The notes: a model not told the origin generated them from the sequence alone. 64,000 nucleotides of DNA from Chlorocebus sabaeus (GCF_047675955.1 NC_132911.1:70527133-70591132); one strand, 5' to 3'; shown: positions 33,446-45,311, counted from the stretch's first letter. Program-made: numbers and translations.

Positions 33446-34200
33446 TTTTAAAATTATCCGTTTGATATTTCAGTTTCCCCCAAGTCCCTCTTCTAACTAA
33501 CTACCCCTGGAGCATTTCCCCCGATCCTGGTGTCTTCCTCCACAATTATGAATTTCGCTGCACTCCAGTTTTTACCACCAAGTTCACATACCCCAATTCA
33601 TCTCGGGTTCTGCTGAACAGATAGTCTTCCAGTTAACAGAACCTCCCCCCATGAAAAGTAATTGCTCACCATTTTTCATGACTTGCACAAGTGCTTCAGG
33701 TTAAAATAAAAGAAGCCATCTGGATATCACCCAGTTTCTGCTGTGTGTGGCTGGTGAGGAGAGTTGAGAAGCAGAATAGAGAGATGGGGAGGAGGTAAAG
33801 TCCTTCCCCCAAAAATTGGCCCAATAAACTAAATATTGTACTTATTTCTGAGTTGTTTCAGGAATTTTAGTTTTAAGTTTTCTAAAGACCAATCCCCTTA
33901 GGAAAATTGAGAAAACAAAATATACTATTTCTATGACAATAGAGAGATGTCTAAATCTATATGCTGACTTCGCTAAGCGCATCTTCATATAATGGTCCAA
34001 AGTCTCATTTTACTAGATGAACAGGAATTTAAATGTTTAAAAATGAAAGTAACATGTTTCAAAATGTTGAATTTGCATGAGCTACTGGCTCCTTACCACA
34101 AAATCAACTGTGAAGGACAAAAAAAAGGAAACTTAGATTTACAAAACAGTGACTATTCTCTTCTTGCATACTTAGAATATTAACAAAAATTGAACACGTG
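33446..34200. other. Unassigned sequence
   Basis: No named repeat; AT-rich toward the right. Confidence 0.4.
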
Positions 34201-34681
34201 TCAGGCTATTAAAATAACAATAAATTTCAAACAATTAATACCTTACAGACTTGGCTCTCTGACCATAACCCAATAAAATGTTAAATCGTAACAGAAGAAT
34301 AAATTTTTCAAAAAATCTCACATGATTAAAAAGTAATGTATTACAAATAAGTCTTTGGTTAAAGCAGAAACAAGTGTTTAGAACTGAATTATAATGATAC
34401 TACAAGACAAAATTTTGTGGTATGCAGCTAAAGCTGTACTTGGGGAAAAGTTATAGCTTTAAATATATTTACTGGGAAACAAATATCTAAAATAGGTGAG
34501 TTAAGGATTTAACTCAAAAAGGTGCGAGTTACAGAGCAAACCCAAAGAGACAATAAAGAAGCAAATAACAAAAATAAAAGAAGAGATAAAAAAATTTAAA
34601 ATAGAAGACCAAAAAAAGTTAATTTTTGCAAGATTAATAAAATAGGATCTTGGCAATACTAATCAAGAGAAAATGAAAATA

Positions 34682-34986
34682 GGCCGGGCACGGTGGCTCA
34701 AGCCTGTAATCCCAGCACTTTGGGAGGCCAAGATGGGCGGATCACGAGGTCAGGAGATCGAGACCATCCTGGCTAACAGGTTGAAACCCCATCTCTACTA
34801 AAAAAATACAAAAAACTAGCCGGGCGACGTGGCGGGCGCCTGTAGTCCCAGCTACTCCGGAGGCTGAGGCAGGAGAATGGCGTAAACCCGGGAGGCGGAG
34901 CTTGCAGTGAGCTGAGATCCAGCCACTGCACTCCAGCCTGGGCGACAGAGCCAGACTCCGTTTCAAAAAACAAAAAAAAAAAAAAG
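34682..34986 (+). mobile_element. Young AluY of Old World monkey type (AluYR-like)
   Basis: Full length, low divergence. Carries 'ctcaagcctgtaatccc', 'aaactagccgggcg', 'ggcgtaaacccgggagg' and 'gctgagatccagccactg', differences from human AluY that I associate with cercopithecid AluYR subfamilies. Target-site duplication AGAGAAAATGAAAATA at 34666-34681 and 34987-35002. Confidence 0.9.
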
Positions 34987-35257
34987 AGAGAAAATGAAAA
35001 TAAACAAAATGCATAAAGAAAGAAAATATCTAGACCCAACAGAGGATTACTTAAGCAGCTATACATTGACAAAGTTGAAAATCTAGATAAAATGGAAAAA
35101 TACCTAGAAAAAGGTAAATGGCCAAACTTGGTACAGGAAGAAATAATGAACTTGAATATATGAATAAGTATAATAGAAATTGAATCCAAAAAAATCCCAG
35201 TCCCAGATAGCTTTACAGCTAAGTTCCAACAAATTGTCTTATAAAAACTGTCTTCTA

Positions 35258-35564
35258 GGCTGGACGCAGTGGCTCATGCCTGTAATCCCAGCACTTTGGG
35301 AGGCCAAAGTGGGCAGATTACTTGAGGTCAGGAGTTTGAGATCAGCCTGGCCAACATGGTGAAACCCCGTCTCTAATTAAAAATACAAAAAATTAGCCAG
35401 GCGTGGTGGTGAGTTCCTGTAATCCCAGCTACTTGGGAGGCTGAGGCAGGAGAATCACTTGAACCCAGGAGGCGGAAGTTGCAGTAAGCCAAGATCATGC
35501 CATTGCACTCCAGCCTGGGCAACGGAGTGAGACTCCATCTCATAATAAAAAAACAAAACAAAAC
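35258..35564 (+). mobile_element. Alu (Sx-like)
   Basis: Complete. Target-site duplication AAAACT-TCTTCTA at 35244-35257 and 35565-35578. Nested in the old L1. Confidence 0.96.
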
Positions 35565-35819
35565 AAAACTATCTTCTACAAGTTAGTACACAAAATATAA
35601 AATGAGTAAAAGATGCCCAGCTCATTTTATAGTGCTAGTGTAATCTTTTACTCAAAACCAGATAAGAACAATGGAAAAACCAGGTAAGAACAACGGAAAA
35701 AAGAGAAATTATAGGCCAGTTTCATTTATAAACATAGTTGCAAATATGCTAAATATTAGCTAACTGAACTCGACAGTGTATTTTTGAATGCATAATAATC
35801 AAGTAAATTATATCTTAGT

Positions 35820-36650
35820 TGATGGACTTCATGATATGCTACTTGAAAATATGACAGCTTGGCATACTGAATATTTTCAGCTGAAAAAGTTTGAGAGAAA
35901 GCATATGCAGGGCCGGGTGCGGTGGCTCATGCCTGTCATCTCAGCACTTTGGGAGGCTGAGACAGGCGGATCATGACGTCAGGAGATCGAGACCATCCTG
36001 GCTAACACAGTGAAACCCTGTCTCTACTGAAAACACAAAAACATAACTGGGCGTGGTGGTGGGTGCCTGTAGTCCCAGCTACTCGGAAGGCTGAGGCAGG
36101 AGAATGGGGTGAACTGGGGAAGCAGAGCTTGCAGTGAGCCGAGATCGCACCACTGCACTCCGCCTGGGTGACAGAGCGAGACTCCATCTCAAAAAAAAAA
36201 AAAAGAAGGAAAACAAGAAAGCATATGCAGTAAGTTCTCTCTGACCTTCCCCTGACCTTCTTCCCTGAAGCAGGTCATAAGACCCTCATGTGAGAGGTGC
36301 CTTTTCTGTTCCCAGGGGAAAGGAACATCCTATCTCCGAAGACACAGTCACAGAGAAGAATCTGAACGGGCCTTACTACATTTCCCCCAGTTTATTACCA
36401 TTAAATTAGATCATACTCTTTTAGTTCTATCCTATTTCTCCATGACTCTCCACTCTCATCAAATCTAGCATAAAATGCATCGGTTCACCTGTTTCTGTGT
36501 CCTCATTTCCTTTTGAAGGTTCCTGTGTCACATAAAACTTATACTAAATACATTTGTGTGCTTTTCATGTATTAATCTGTCTTTTGTTATAGGGGCCTCT
36601 GCCATAAACCTAGGATGAATAAAGAAAAATATATTTTTCCTCCCCTACAC
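35820..36650 (+). mobile_element. ERV LTR copy 2 of the family at 27352, split by AluY
   Basis: About 526 bp without the Alu. It sits inside the old L1: the L1 sequence before 35820 ('gcataataatcaagtaaatt') and after 36651 ('gggatgcaaaggaatc') is continuous in L1 ORF2. Ends in 'cctacaca'. Confidence 0.78.
35911..36215 (+). mobile_element. AluY
   Basis: Y-type bases ('gagatcgagaccatcctggctaac', 'gcttgcagtgagccgagatcg'). Target-site duplication AGAAAGCATATGCAG at 35896-35910 and 36216-36230. Third layer of nesting: AluY in LTR in L1. Confidence 0.96.
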
Positions 36651-37290
36651 AGGGATGCAAAGGAATCTATCCGTGCAATTCATCACATTACAGATCAGGG
36701 AGGAAAACGCATATGATCAACTAAATCAACTTGTAAAGCATTTGAGAGTATGTATTCAAAAAATTTAAACTCAGAGTCTTGAAAAGATATTTGTCCACCC
36801 ATGTTCATGGCAGCATTGTTTACATTAACCAAGAGGTAGAAATAACTCAAGTATCCATCAATGGTTGAACGGATAAACAAAATGTGTTATTTATTACACA
36901 ATGGAATATTATTTGGCCTCAGAAAGGAAGGAAATTCAGACACCTGCTACAACATGGGTAAACTTTGAGGACATTCTGTTCAGTGAAGTAAGCTAGTCAC
37001 AAAAAGACAAACACTGTATGATTCCGCTTATATAAGGTATCTAGACAAGTCAACTTTGTTGAGACAGGAAGTAGGATGGTGGTTGCCAGGGGCTGGAGGG
37101 AGTGCGGAATGAAGAAGTTTTGTTTAACGGGTAAAGAGTTTCCCTTTTGCAAGATGAAAAAGTTCTACAAATTTGCTGCACAACAATGTGAATATACTTT
37201 ACACTACTCAACTATATACTTAAAAACGGTTAAGATAGTAAATCTTGTGTTCAATGTACTTTACCACAATTAGATAAATAAATACGTACA
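36651..37290 (+). mobile_element. Old L1 (L1M-like), right piece: ORF2 end and 3' UTR
   Basis: 'gttcatggcagcattgtttacattaacc', 'aatggaatattatttggcc' and 'ggatggtggttgccaggggctgg' in L1 order, ending in a TA-rich tail. A large internal part of ORF2 is missing between 'ctaaatcaac' and the C-terminal part. Confidence 0.88.
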
Positions 37291-37394
37291 TGTGTATATG
37301 TATGTGTGCATACATGTATGTTTTTCCTCCCCACTAAAAAATAATAAGCTACAGAGATAGCATTGCAGGTTATTGGGGAGAAATAATAGATTTT

Positions 37395-37700
37395 TTTAAT
37401 AGACTTTAATTTTTAGAGTTTTAGGTTCACAGCAAAATTGAATAGGAAGTAGAGATTTCCCATATACTACCTATCCTGGCATATGTACAACCTCTCCCCC
37501 ATCAATATCCCACACTACAGTGGTATATTTGTTATTATCAATGAACATACATTAACCTTACCACCAAAATCCATTAGAGTTTTACATTAGGGTTCACTCT
37601 TGGTGTTGTACATTCTATGCATTTTCATTAATGTATAATAACATGTATTCACCATTATAGTGTCATACAAAGTAGTTTTGCTGCCCTAAAAATCCTTGTC
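37395..37700. mobile_element. Old L1-like fragment
   Basis: 'gttttaggttcacagcaaaattg', 'acattagggttcactcttggtgttgtacattctatg' and 'ctgccctaaaaatcc' form a segment common in old L1-type repeats; orientation uncertain. Confidence 0.55.
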
Positions 37701-37783
37701 AGCATTTTTTGTTGTCAAGGCATAGATTTTTAGGACACAGAAATCACTAACTATTAAAGAAAATATTGAAAAATTGTGCTTCA

Positions 37784-38089
37784 GGCCAGTCTCAGTGGCT
37801 CACACCTATAATTCCAGTACTTTGGGAGGCCTAGGCAGGCGGATCACCTGAGGTCAGGAGTTTGAGACCAACCTGCCTAACGTGGTGAAACCCCATCTCT
37901 ACTAAAAATACAAAAATTAGCCAGGCGTGGTAGCACCCACCGGTAATCCCAGCTACTCAAGAGGCTGAGGCAGGAAAATTGCTTGAACCCAGGAGGCAAA
38001 GGTTGCAGTGAGCTGAGATTGCGCCATTGCACTCCAGCCTGAGCAACAGAGTGAGACTCTGTCTCAAAAAAAAAAAAAGAATGAAAAAG
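37784..38089 (+). mobile_element. Alu (S-like)
   Basis: Complete. Target-site duplication AAAA-TTGTG-TTCA at 37769-37783 and 38090-38104. Confidence 0.95.
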
Positions 38090-38153
38090 AAAAGTTGTGT
38101 TTCATAAAAATGTAGAAATTCTGCTCATTAAAAGATATAAAAAGTGAAAATGT

Positions 38154-38439
38154 GGCCAGGCGCAGTGACTCACATCTGTAATCCCAGCACTTTGGGAGGC
38201 TAAGGCAGATCGATCACCTGAGGTCAGTAGTTCGAGACCAGCCTGTCCAACATGGTGAAACCCCATCTTTACTAAAAATATAAAAATTAGCTGGGCTTGT
38301 GGCAGGCACCTGTAATCCCAGCTACTTGGGAGGCTGAGGCAGGAGAATTGCTGGAACCCGGAAGGCGGAGGTTGCAGTGAACCGAGATCCCGCCACTGCA
38401 CTCCAGCCTGGGTGAGACTCTGTCTGGAAAAAAAAAAAA
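38154..38439 (+). mobile_element. Alu (S-like) with a short 3' deletion
   Basis: The usual 'gcgacagagc' block is missing near 38410. Only 64 bp downstream of the previous Alu and in the same orientation. Confidence 0.95.
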
Positions 38440-39204
38440 TGAAAACATTTATGATACATATATCCAACAAAGCACTAATGTACAGAATATCTAAAGAACT
38501 CATGAATTAATAACAAAACAACCAAAAACTATGTAACAGCAAAAGATTTGAATTGACACTTCATGGAGCTACATATACAAATGGCCAATAAGACATGAAA
38601 ACTGTCTCAATCTCTTTAATCATTATAACAATATAAATGAAAACCACAATGAGTTACCATTTCGTGCACTAGGATGGCTAAAATTAAATGACAACAGCAA
38701 GTGTTAGCAGATATGGAACAACTGAAGTATCATATATTGCTAGTAGAACTGTAAAATGATACATTTTGCAAAACTGTCAGTTTCTCATAAAGTTAAATCT
38801 ACACCTACCCTACAACTCAGCAATTTCATTCTTAGCTTTTACCCAAGACAATTAAAACATATGTCCACCAAAAAAACTACAAGAATATTTATTGCAATGT
38901 TATGCCCATCAACAGAAGAGTTCATAAGCAAGTTGTGCTTTAGTCACATAATAGAATATTACTAAGCAGTAAAAAGGAATAAACTATTGATGCACACAGC
39001 AACGGAGTGAATCTCAAAAATATGTTGAGCAAAAGAAGCCAGACAGACTGAAATACATACTGAACAATTCCATGTATGTGAAGTTCAAAGACAGGCGATT
39101 AATTTATGGCGACGGAATTATAACATTTTTGCGTATGGGGGTTAAGAGTTGACTGCCTGGTACATGAAGGAACTTTCTGGGGTGATGTAAGTGTTCTGCA
39201 TCTT

Positions 39205-39358
39205 TTTTCTTTTCTTTTCTTTTCTTTTATTTTATTTTTTTGAGACATGGTTTCTCCATGTTACCCAGACTGGTCTCAAACTCCTGAGCTTAAGCGATCT
39301 TCCTGCCTTGGCCTCCCAAAGTGCTGGGATTACAGGCATGAGCCACTGTGCCCAGCAC
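39205..39358 (-). mobile_element. Free Alu left monomer (FLAM-like)
   Basis: Only the left arm is present, followed directly by its own A-rich tail (seen as (TTTTC)n at 39205-39240), not a truncated dimer. Target-site duplication AGTGTTCTG-ATCTT at 39190-39204 and 39359-39373. Confidence 0.85.
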
Positions 39359-39480
39359 AGTGTTCTGTATCTTAATTGGGATGGTATTATGTGAGCACAT
39401 GCATTTGTCTAAACTCATTTAATTGTGCACTTAAGATCTGTACATATCACTGCTTGTAAAATCACCTCAATAAAAAATAT

Positions 39481-40765
39481 TGGGGTGATATCATCAAGAG
39501 GAGGAAGAGATATGATGTTGAGTAAAAGCTGTAAAAGTTCACTGTGGGGAAAAAAACGCAGTGATCAAGAGAATCAAAGTAGGCACAAAAATCACACATC
39601 TCACTGATGAAAACTATGTTCATTGAGCTTGACTGAAATGAAGCTTTTCCATTTTATTTAGCTGCAGAAAATATTTTCTGAATCCTATAGGATGAATCTT
39701 GACTAAAATTGATTTTTTGAAACAAACTGGTCTTTAGTGATTTTATTTTCTTTTTCGTGTATGTATATGACTGTTACATAACCAAAATGAATATAATAAT
39801 AATTTCTAAATAATCAAAAATAAACCTGAAAATAACTTTATGTTACTCCGGTTGTTGTTTATGAATAATTAACATGATTGTTTTAAATGCATTTTGAATT
39901 AAAATTCACCCAGCAGCCTTATTACAACCTCCTACAGGTATCCTGACATAGCTGCAGCATTGTCTTGGGAAAGCTACAATATCCTGTTCATTTATTGTAA
40001 GACCATTTTTCATTCAGGTAATTAAAGGAAAGATTCAGCAAGCATGAGGCAAAGCACTATTAAAAAGCTGTGAATTCCTGGGTCTCTAAGCCTAAGTGTT
40101 GTTTTTATTTTACATTCTAATACCTTGTCTTTTTCTATTCCCTCTTTATTAAATTCTGTATTCACCTTTTCAGAACTCACCTGACATATATTACAATCAG
40201 ATTTGCCTATGTGCTAAGTCAAACAGTATAAGGTTTGTCATCAAAGTCTCTCCCAGTCCTGTCTTCAATCATTGGTAAATCTAATACATTCTATTTGTTT
40301 GTTTGTTTGTTGTTTTCCTGAACCTGATAATAACTGAACAAATTCTTTACTTTAGCTGAAATGGTCCATGTTTACTCTTGGGCAAAAGGAGTTGATTATT
40401 CAGTTAAGGTAGTATCTGCCAGTTTCTGTGCTGTAAAGGTATTTTTTCCTTTCCATACTCTAGTCCTTAGAAGCAAGTTTCTAAGTCAAACTCACCATAA
40501 AGGAGAGAAAAATTAAACTTCACCTCCTGGTAGAAGAATTTGGGAGTACATGTCAAAACCCACCATTAATAGTAATTAATAAATGTCTTTGGGAAATTCC
40601 TTTCCAGCTATGCAAATACCCTGCTTCTCCTTAAAGTCTCACCCACTAAGAGTAGTATTCATCAATGGATTTTGCCTATAGTAACTATTGTGGTACCAGA
40701 ACACCTTTTCATTTTTTTATTTTATATAAATGGTATAGCAATTGGAAGTTACTCCTCTAATGTCA
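39481..40765. other. Unassigned sequence
   Basis: AT-rich, no named repeat, except a short (GTTT)n near 40293-40312. No supported gene. Confidence 0.4.
40293..40312. repeat. (GTTT)n microsatellite
   Basis: Four to five GTTT units. Confidence 0.85.
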
Positions 40766-40779
40766 CTTTCACTCCAACA

Positions 40780-41220
40780 AACAGTGTCAGTTGCCTACCT
40801 GTTTTTTGACTGCAAACAGATCTTTAGCTTCAGAAGAGCTAATCCCCTCTGCCATTTCCTTTGCAAATGTTTGGTTTAGGACTTGTCCTGTGACAGAATT
40901 CAGACTAATGAGACATGAGAGTAAGTCTTTTCCAGGAGGTTCTAACAGATTCTTCTTCACTCTCAAAAAGAGTCACAAGAAAGGGATGTTCTGTCTTCTA
41001 AGCTTTAGGCTTAGTGAGTGAGGATTTAGTCTGGCACAGCTGCAGCCACCTTGAGGCCATGAGGTAATAAATCTGAAGATAAAAGCAAACACACTGCTGA
41101 AGATGGCAGAGTTGAAGGACGCAAAGAACCTGGTCTTGACGCTGTGGATTTGCTAAATTAACCAACTCTGAATCACTCTAAATCTTGATTTCATTTTGTG
41201 ACATAATCAAGCCCCTTATT
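40780..41220 (+). repeat. Old interspersed repeat, LTR-like, family uncertain
   Basis: 'cagaattcagactaatgagacatgagagtaagtc', 'gccaccttgaggccatgagg', 'ctgaagatggcagagttgaagg' and 'aattaaccaactctg' are in the order of a common old mammalian repeat that I cannot name. Confidence 0.5.
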
Positions 41221-41778
41221 ATTTGACTGATTTTGAGCGTGGCTTGCAGCTGAAAGCTCCCTAATTGATGCACTCACTTCATTGTGAGAGCCCTTCTTGA
41301 GATGTGGAGAAAGCGACAGATTTATAGCCCTTAGTCATGAATTGTACACAACCCTGGATATACACATGGGTCTTTGTCCTGCATACAAACTTGACTGGGG
41401 CTTGTGTCACTATATCAGGGGAGGGAAAGATTGAGAAATGTAGCTATATGTAAACATACATGCTTCCAATGTGAACTTCTAAGAGCTGGCTTCATAAAGA
41501 TAGGTTCAAAATAATTCTTTCTGGAATTTTTGGCAAGCAGGTACTTTCATTATCCTCTGTTTCTCTTTCTTTTTGTTATATTTTCTTTCAAAATATTTTT
41601 CAAAATTTAAAAAAAATAGTATATAAGGCTCAGAATAGAGCTAGAATTATGCTAGGTAATTAAAGACACAAGGTGTAATATGGGACCATTCTTTTTTTTA
41701 ATCTATGTGTTTAAAAATACTTGTGAATTTGTTATCATAAGTTAAATGAAGTCCTTCATACTCTTTTTTAATTTGTTT
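41221..41778. other. Unassigned sequence
   Basis: AT-rich; no feature recognised. Confidence 0.4.
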
Positions 41779-41781
41779 TTC

Positions 41782-42089
41782 TGTTGTTGTTGTTGTTGTT
41801 GTTGTTGTTTGAGACAGAGTCTCACTCTGTCGCCAGGCTAGAGTGCAGTGGCACAATCTCGGCTCACTGCAACTTCCACCTCCAGGGTTTAAGCGATACT
41901 CCAGCCTCAGCCTCTCAAGTAGCTGGGACTACAGGTGCGTGCCACCACGCCGAGCTAATTTTTGTATTTTCAGTAAAGACAGGGCTTCACCATGTTGGCC
42001 AGGATGGTCTCGATCTCTTGACCCTGTGACCCATGTGTCTCGGCCTCCCAAAGTGCTGGTATTACAGGCATGAGCCACAATGCCTGGCC
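41782..42089 (-). mobile_element. Alu with (GTT)n tail
   Basis: The A tail has become (AAC)n, read here as (GTT)n at 41782-41809. Full Alu in reverse; flanks share TTTAATTT. Confidence 0.95.
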
Positions 42090-42450
42090 TTTAATTTTTT
42101 TAAACCCAACACTATTAGTGGTGTTAGGAACCTCATACAATCTTAACTCACTGGGTGATCTCATCTACTCCTTGTTTAAATAATTATAGGCACTACCTAA
42201 TTCTCTTCTGAAAGAAGTCAAATTATAATTCCTACCCTCATTTAAAGGGTTACTTTTAAAACCTTATTACATTATTTAAATGTACTCAATGCTCACCACT
42301 AGTCAGTTCATACTACAGCTTTTCCATTCCTAATTTTTTAAGTGCAATGTATCATTTAATCGTCTATATCTCATCATCAAATATATTTTTCCAAGCAGGG
42401 CTCATTAATATGCTGAGATCATACATATTACAAACATCTTTCTGTTATAC
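42090..42450. other. Unassigned sequence
   Basis: AT-rich; no feature recognised. Confidence 0.4.
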
Positions 42451-42454
42451 TTAT

Positions 42455-43790
42455 TTGGGAGGATAACTTGACTGGGTATAAAATTCTTACCTTTGAGTTC
42501 TTTATAAAAGTAATTTCATTCTTTTCTGCATTTAATGTTGCTGTGAAAAACTCTGAGACCAGATTAATATTTTCTTCATTGTAGTTCTTTCTTAGTTTCA
42601 CTGGCTATTGGAGACTTTTCTTGATCTTGAAATTTATAACTTCATCAAGATATGCTTTGTTAATCATTACATATTCCTTTTTATGTTGATCAGATGCTTT
42701 CTAAATTTCAGGAAAAGTTTCTTCTACTGTATATTTTAATATTTTTCTTTTTTACTTGTTTTATTTATTTACTGAAATAAATTATGCTATGCTTCTATTG
42801 AATCATTTTTCTGTCTTCCATAGCTACCATCATCTGTTTAATTAATGATATTTCTTTGGCAGTTTTTGTTTTATTTTGTTTTGTTAGATTTTCTTAGGAC
42901 TGTTCCATAAATCCTTGACCATCTTTTTTCCCATCAGTATCCTATTTCTTGCTGTTTCCAAGGTGGTTTTAATTTTTTCAGTGGATTATTTAAAAAAATT
43001 CTTTGCAGAGTTCTGTCAGCTCATTTATTATGTGTTTGAGTAATTATCACTTCATTGAGCTCTTTTTTCTTTTAACAGTCCATTTTCCCATTAATTTCTC
43101 TGAAAGCATGGAGAAGGTGTTTGCCTTAAATCTTCTCTTTACTGGGATAATTTAGCTGAAGTATAATCTGTATTGGTCTTTTCTGTGTTTTATTACTTTC
43201 TTCTCTTTTATGGTGGCTGTGAATAGATCTCATGCTGAATCCTTTCTGATTATTATTCAACATTGAATCAGTATAATTCTCATCAGCAATGATCTTTAAT
43301 AAAATAGTATGTGAATGAGTGATCTTGTTGGCAAATTTAATTTTCATACATTTTGTTTAACACCTTCTAATCAGTTATCCTGGGAAGAGAGATCCTTTCA
43401 AGTTTGAGGCTTGTTCCTTCAGTGCGGGCACCCTGTTCTGGAGCAAGGTCAATGAAACCTAGCTGCTCATCTGCCCAGCAATCCATGACTGGGCTACTCG
43501 GTGGACTATGGCCAGAGCTGTGAAGCCGACTGTTGCTTCCCCTGCCTCCCTCCACATAGTTTCCCCAGGTTAGGAAATCTGAAGAGCAATGTATTCACTT
43601 TCCAGAATCTTCCTCCATTGGATAGAGATTTCACTCTGTTTAACAGAAATGCTTCATAATCTGTTTGGCATTCTTTCCCAGTTTCATTATAGATGATATT
43701 TTCATAATATTTTCTATTCTTTATGATAGATTACTTCAAGAAGACGAGGGGAGTAAACATTACTCAATTCCACCATCTTTAACTGGGACT
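42455..43790 (-). mobile_element. Old L1 (L1M-like), 5' part
   Basis: 'gactgggtataaaattcttacctttgagttc' is the reverse of the ORF1-end motif seen at 14400-14460, and the segment ends with 'caccatctttaactgggac', typical of the 5' side of old L1s. T-rich on the + strand because ORF1 is A-rich. Confidence 0.6.
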
Positions 43791-43799
43791 CCTCCTACC

Positions 43800-43930
43800 A
43801 TTTATTATGTGTCTGTTCTCTCACTACAGTGAGTGCCCTTTGAGGGCAGGAACTATGTCTAAAGTGTATATACCCTAAGTCTGATATAGAAGAGGTACTC
43901 AGTAAATATTCATTGAAGGAATGAATAAAT
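43800..43930 (+). mobile_element. L2 3' end
   Basis: 'cctttgagggcaggaactatgtct' and 'ggtactcagtaaatattcattgaaggaatgaa'. Confidence 0.9.
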
Positions 43931-44114
43931 TACTGAGACACTGAATGATATTGTTTTATGTACTAACAGCTGTCCTGCTTATTCAGAAGAGTATACTATA
44001 GAAGAGCAAACAAACATTGCAGGTAGTGGGAGATGAAGGCTCAACAGGTCTATCAGTTTTGTTTGGTGTACATCCAACAAAGGGAAGCCTAAGCCCTTTG
44101 TTCCTCTCTGTATT
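43931..44114. other. Unassigned sequence
   Basis: Short gap; nothing recognised. Confidence 0.4.
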
Positions 44115-44778
44115 CAGGCAATCCTCACTATTCACAGATTCCATATTTGCAAAGTCACCTACTCACTAAAATTACTTATAACTCCAAAATAAATATTCCA
44201 AGCACTTTCATAGTCATTCATGAACATGTGCAGAGCAGCAAAATTTTGAGTCCCCTAACACATATGTTCCCAGTTGAGGCAAACAAAGCAATTTCTGCCT
44301 TCTTGTTTCAGCTGTCATACTGCAAACAAGTGTCCTTTTAGTGCTCTATTTAGTGCCATATTTTTTAATTGTTAGGCTTTTTTTATTTATTTAACCATTT
44401 AAAATGGTTAAATCATTTAAAATGGCCTCCAAGAATACTGCAGAAGTGCTGTGTAGTGTTCCTAAGTGCAAGGAGGTTGTGATACACCCTACAGGGAAAA
44501 TACATGGTTAGAGAAGTTTTGTTCATGCATGAGATATAGTACTGTTGCCATGAGTGCAACATTAATGAGTCAACACTATACATTACAAAAGATGTCTTTA
44601 AACAGAAACACACATAAAACAAGGTTTTCTATAGATTGCTTAATGAAAATTGTGAACAGTGGCTCACAGGAACCTAACTCAGTATTTCCTGTAAGAGCAA
44701 TAGTTCAGTATTTCCTAATTCAGTGTTTGCAGCAGCTTTATAGAATATAAGTACCACAGATAACAAGAATCAACCATC
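44115..44778 (+). mobile_element. Tigger-type DNA transposon fragment
   Basis: Left end 'aggcaatcctcactattcacagattcc' and right end 'accacagataacaagaatcaacca' are inverted Tigger-like termini. Between them are the 5' leader and the first part of a pogo-type transposase gene, joined to the 3' end by an internal deletion. About 660 bp. Confidence 0.82.
44421..44630 (+). pseudogene. Tigger transposase N-terminal relic
   Basis: The frame beginning near 44424 keeps the pogo/Tigger N-terminal pattern (MASKNTAEVLCSVPK, then a stop-interrupted helix-turn-helix region corresponding to the DNA-binding part shared with CENP-B and TIGD proteins). Several in-frame stops and a deletion remove the catalytic DDE part. 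Not functional. Confidence 0.75.
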
Positions 44779-45311
44779 TTATACCATACATATGGGAAAA
44801 CTCCAAAATTTATATCTTGAGCTTTAAAAACATCCTGAAGAGCAGGCACACTTATGCAATTGCCTTTTGATATATTACTTAGATGTGTAATAAGCACCTC
44901 AAACTTAACAGGCTCGAAACCGAATTTTGATTTTTTTTTCCTTCCCACAAACCTCTTTTCTCCCAGTCTTCCCCAAATCTTTACATGTCAATTCTTTCCA
45001 CCTGGTTGCTCAAACCAAAACAATGAGTCATCCTCAATTCTTCTCTTCCCCTCACTTCTCATATTCATTCCAACAGCAAATCTTGACAGGTTTACTTCTC
45101 TCCCAAGTCCATGTCTCCATAACTCTGTCTCCATAACTACCATCTCAGTTCAAGGCACCATCATTCCTTCACCAGAATCCTGTGACAACTGCCTACATGC
45201 CTAACTGCTTCCACTCTAACTCTCTATGATCCACTCTTCATGCCGGAGCAAAAGTGAAGCTGTTAAAATGGAGATCAGACCATGTCACTCCTCTTCTTAA
45301 AATACTCCAGT

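Larger units (their letters stand above)
34205..35819 (+). mobile_element. Old L1 (L1M-like) ORF2 part, left piece
   Basis: 'ttttgtggtatgcagctaaagctgtacttgggg', 'gataaaatggaaaaatacctag' and 'gaaattataggccagtttcatt' are in L1 ORF2 order across the two inserted Alus. It resumes at 36651 after an inserted LTR. Frame destroyed. Confidence 0.85.
37701..39480 (+). mobile_element. Old L1 (L1M-like), ORF2 C-terminus and 3' UTR
   Basis: 'caaatggccaataagacatgaaaa', 'gaaaaccacaatgagttacc' and 'ctggggtgatgtaagtgttctg' mark late ORF2 and 3' UTR. Interrupted by two forward Alus and one reverse Alu monomer. Stops throughout. Confidence 0.85.

Noticed and set aside
27352..36650. The second LTR pair as one provirus
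   Set aside because: The second copy lies inside an old L1, and the interval holds a different solo LTR, a MIR, L2 and L1.
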